This document shows, one piece after another, positions 5,638 to 5,709 of a DNA stretch of 5,709 nucleotides; within the stretch, counting starts at the first letter, position 1; the number at the start of each line of letters is the position of its first letter. The DNA is from Bacteroidia bacterium (GTDB taxonomy: Bacteria > Bacteroidota > Bacteroidia > Cytophagales > Cyclobacteriaceae), in NCBI GenBank assembly GCA_025356795.1, contig JANXRR010000553.1:1-5709 (forward strand). The letters are read 5' to 3'. The notes beneath the pieces are model-generated. The model ran no database searches. It was given only the letters and a program-made list of their open reading frames with translations, and was not told where the DNA came from. Both the position numbers and the translations under genes were made by a program.

Positions 5638-5709
5638 ATGAAAGCAAAAGTAAACTTGGGCCTGGCTAAGATGCCAGTACCCATGAAAATTGAGAATGCC
5701 AGAAAATTT
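5638..5709 (+). CDS. 5' fragment of an unidentified protein, divergent from the operon
   Basis: An ATG at 5638 opens 24 codons that run without a stop to the right edge. The peptide begins M-K-A-K-V-N-L-G-L-A-K-M-P-V-P-M-K and continues to A-R-K-F. The A-rich leader just before the ATG (AAAAAAACAATACAACA) is a typical Bacteroidota start context. The opening is not a signal peptide, because it lacks a hydrophobic core. It resembles N termini I associate with small Bacteroidota proteins of unknown function, some with fibronectin type III-like domains, but 24 residues cannot settle that. ATGs at 5671 and 5683 in the same frame are alternative starts. No link to the sugar-oxidation genes is shown. 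Confidence 0.55.
   Translation, partial: MKAKVNLGLAKMPVPMKIENARKF

Overview
The window looks like a chromosomal fragment from a member of the Bacteroidota. The evidence is threefold: AT-rich start contexts with no clear Shine-Dalgarno sequence, AT-rich low-complexity repeats between genes, and a gene set (Tat-exported Gfo/Idh/MocA proteins with a GMC dehydrogenase and its gluconate 2-dehydrogenase subunit 3-type partner) that is typical of that phylum. No genus can be named from what is visible.

Four genes lie head-to-tail on the minus strand and look like one operon, read from right to left. They are a GMC-family flavoprotein dehydrogenase (3216-4961), its small Tat/lipoprotein partner of the gluconate 2-dehydrogenase subunit 3 family (2496-3155), a complete Tat-exported Gfo/Idh/MocA oxidoreductase (1017-2444), and a second, closely related Gfo/Idh/MocA gene cut by the left edge (1-917). 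The spacers are 60, 51 and 99 bp, and each contains repeat-like or hairpin sequence rather than a recognisable promoter or terminator. To the right is a gene-free stretch of about 640-680 bp (4962-5637). After it comes the start of a divergent plus-strand gene (5638 onward), of which only 24 codons are present.

Taken together, the operon suggests cell-envelope sugar or glycoside oxidation. The GMC subunit has FAD motifs, the GMC catalytic His/Asn pair and a four-cysteine cluster suited to an Fe-S centre. It has no signal peptide of its own, whereas its small partner has a twin-arginine signal and a lipobox, so co-export is likely. The two Gfo/Idh/MocA proteins carry Tat signals and would act on sugars or keto-sugars in the same compartment. 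Glycoside 3-dehydrogenase chemistry followed by keto-sugar processing is a reasonable hypothesis, but the substrate cannot be read from sequence. No RNA gene, CRISPR array, insertion sequence or phage gene was seen. The families are known. The less ordinary points are the tandem Gfo pair sharing upstream repeat DNA, the Fe-S motif in the GMC protein, the intercistronic hairpin, and the repeats in the divergent intergenic region.
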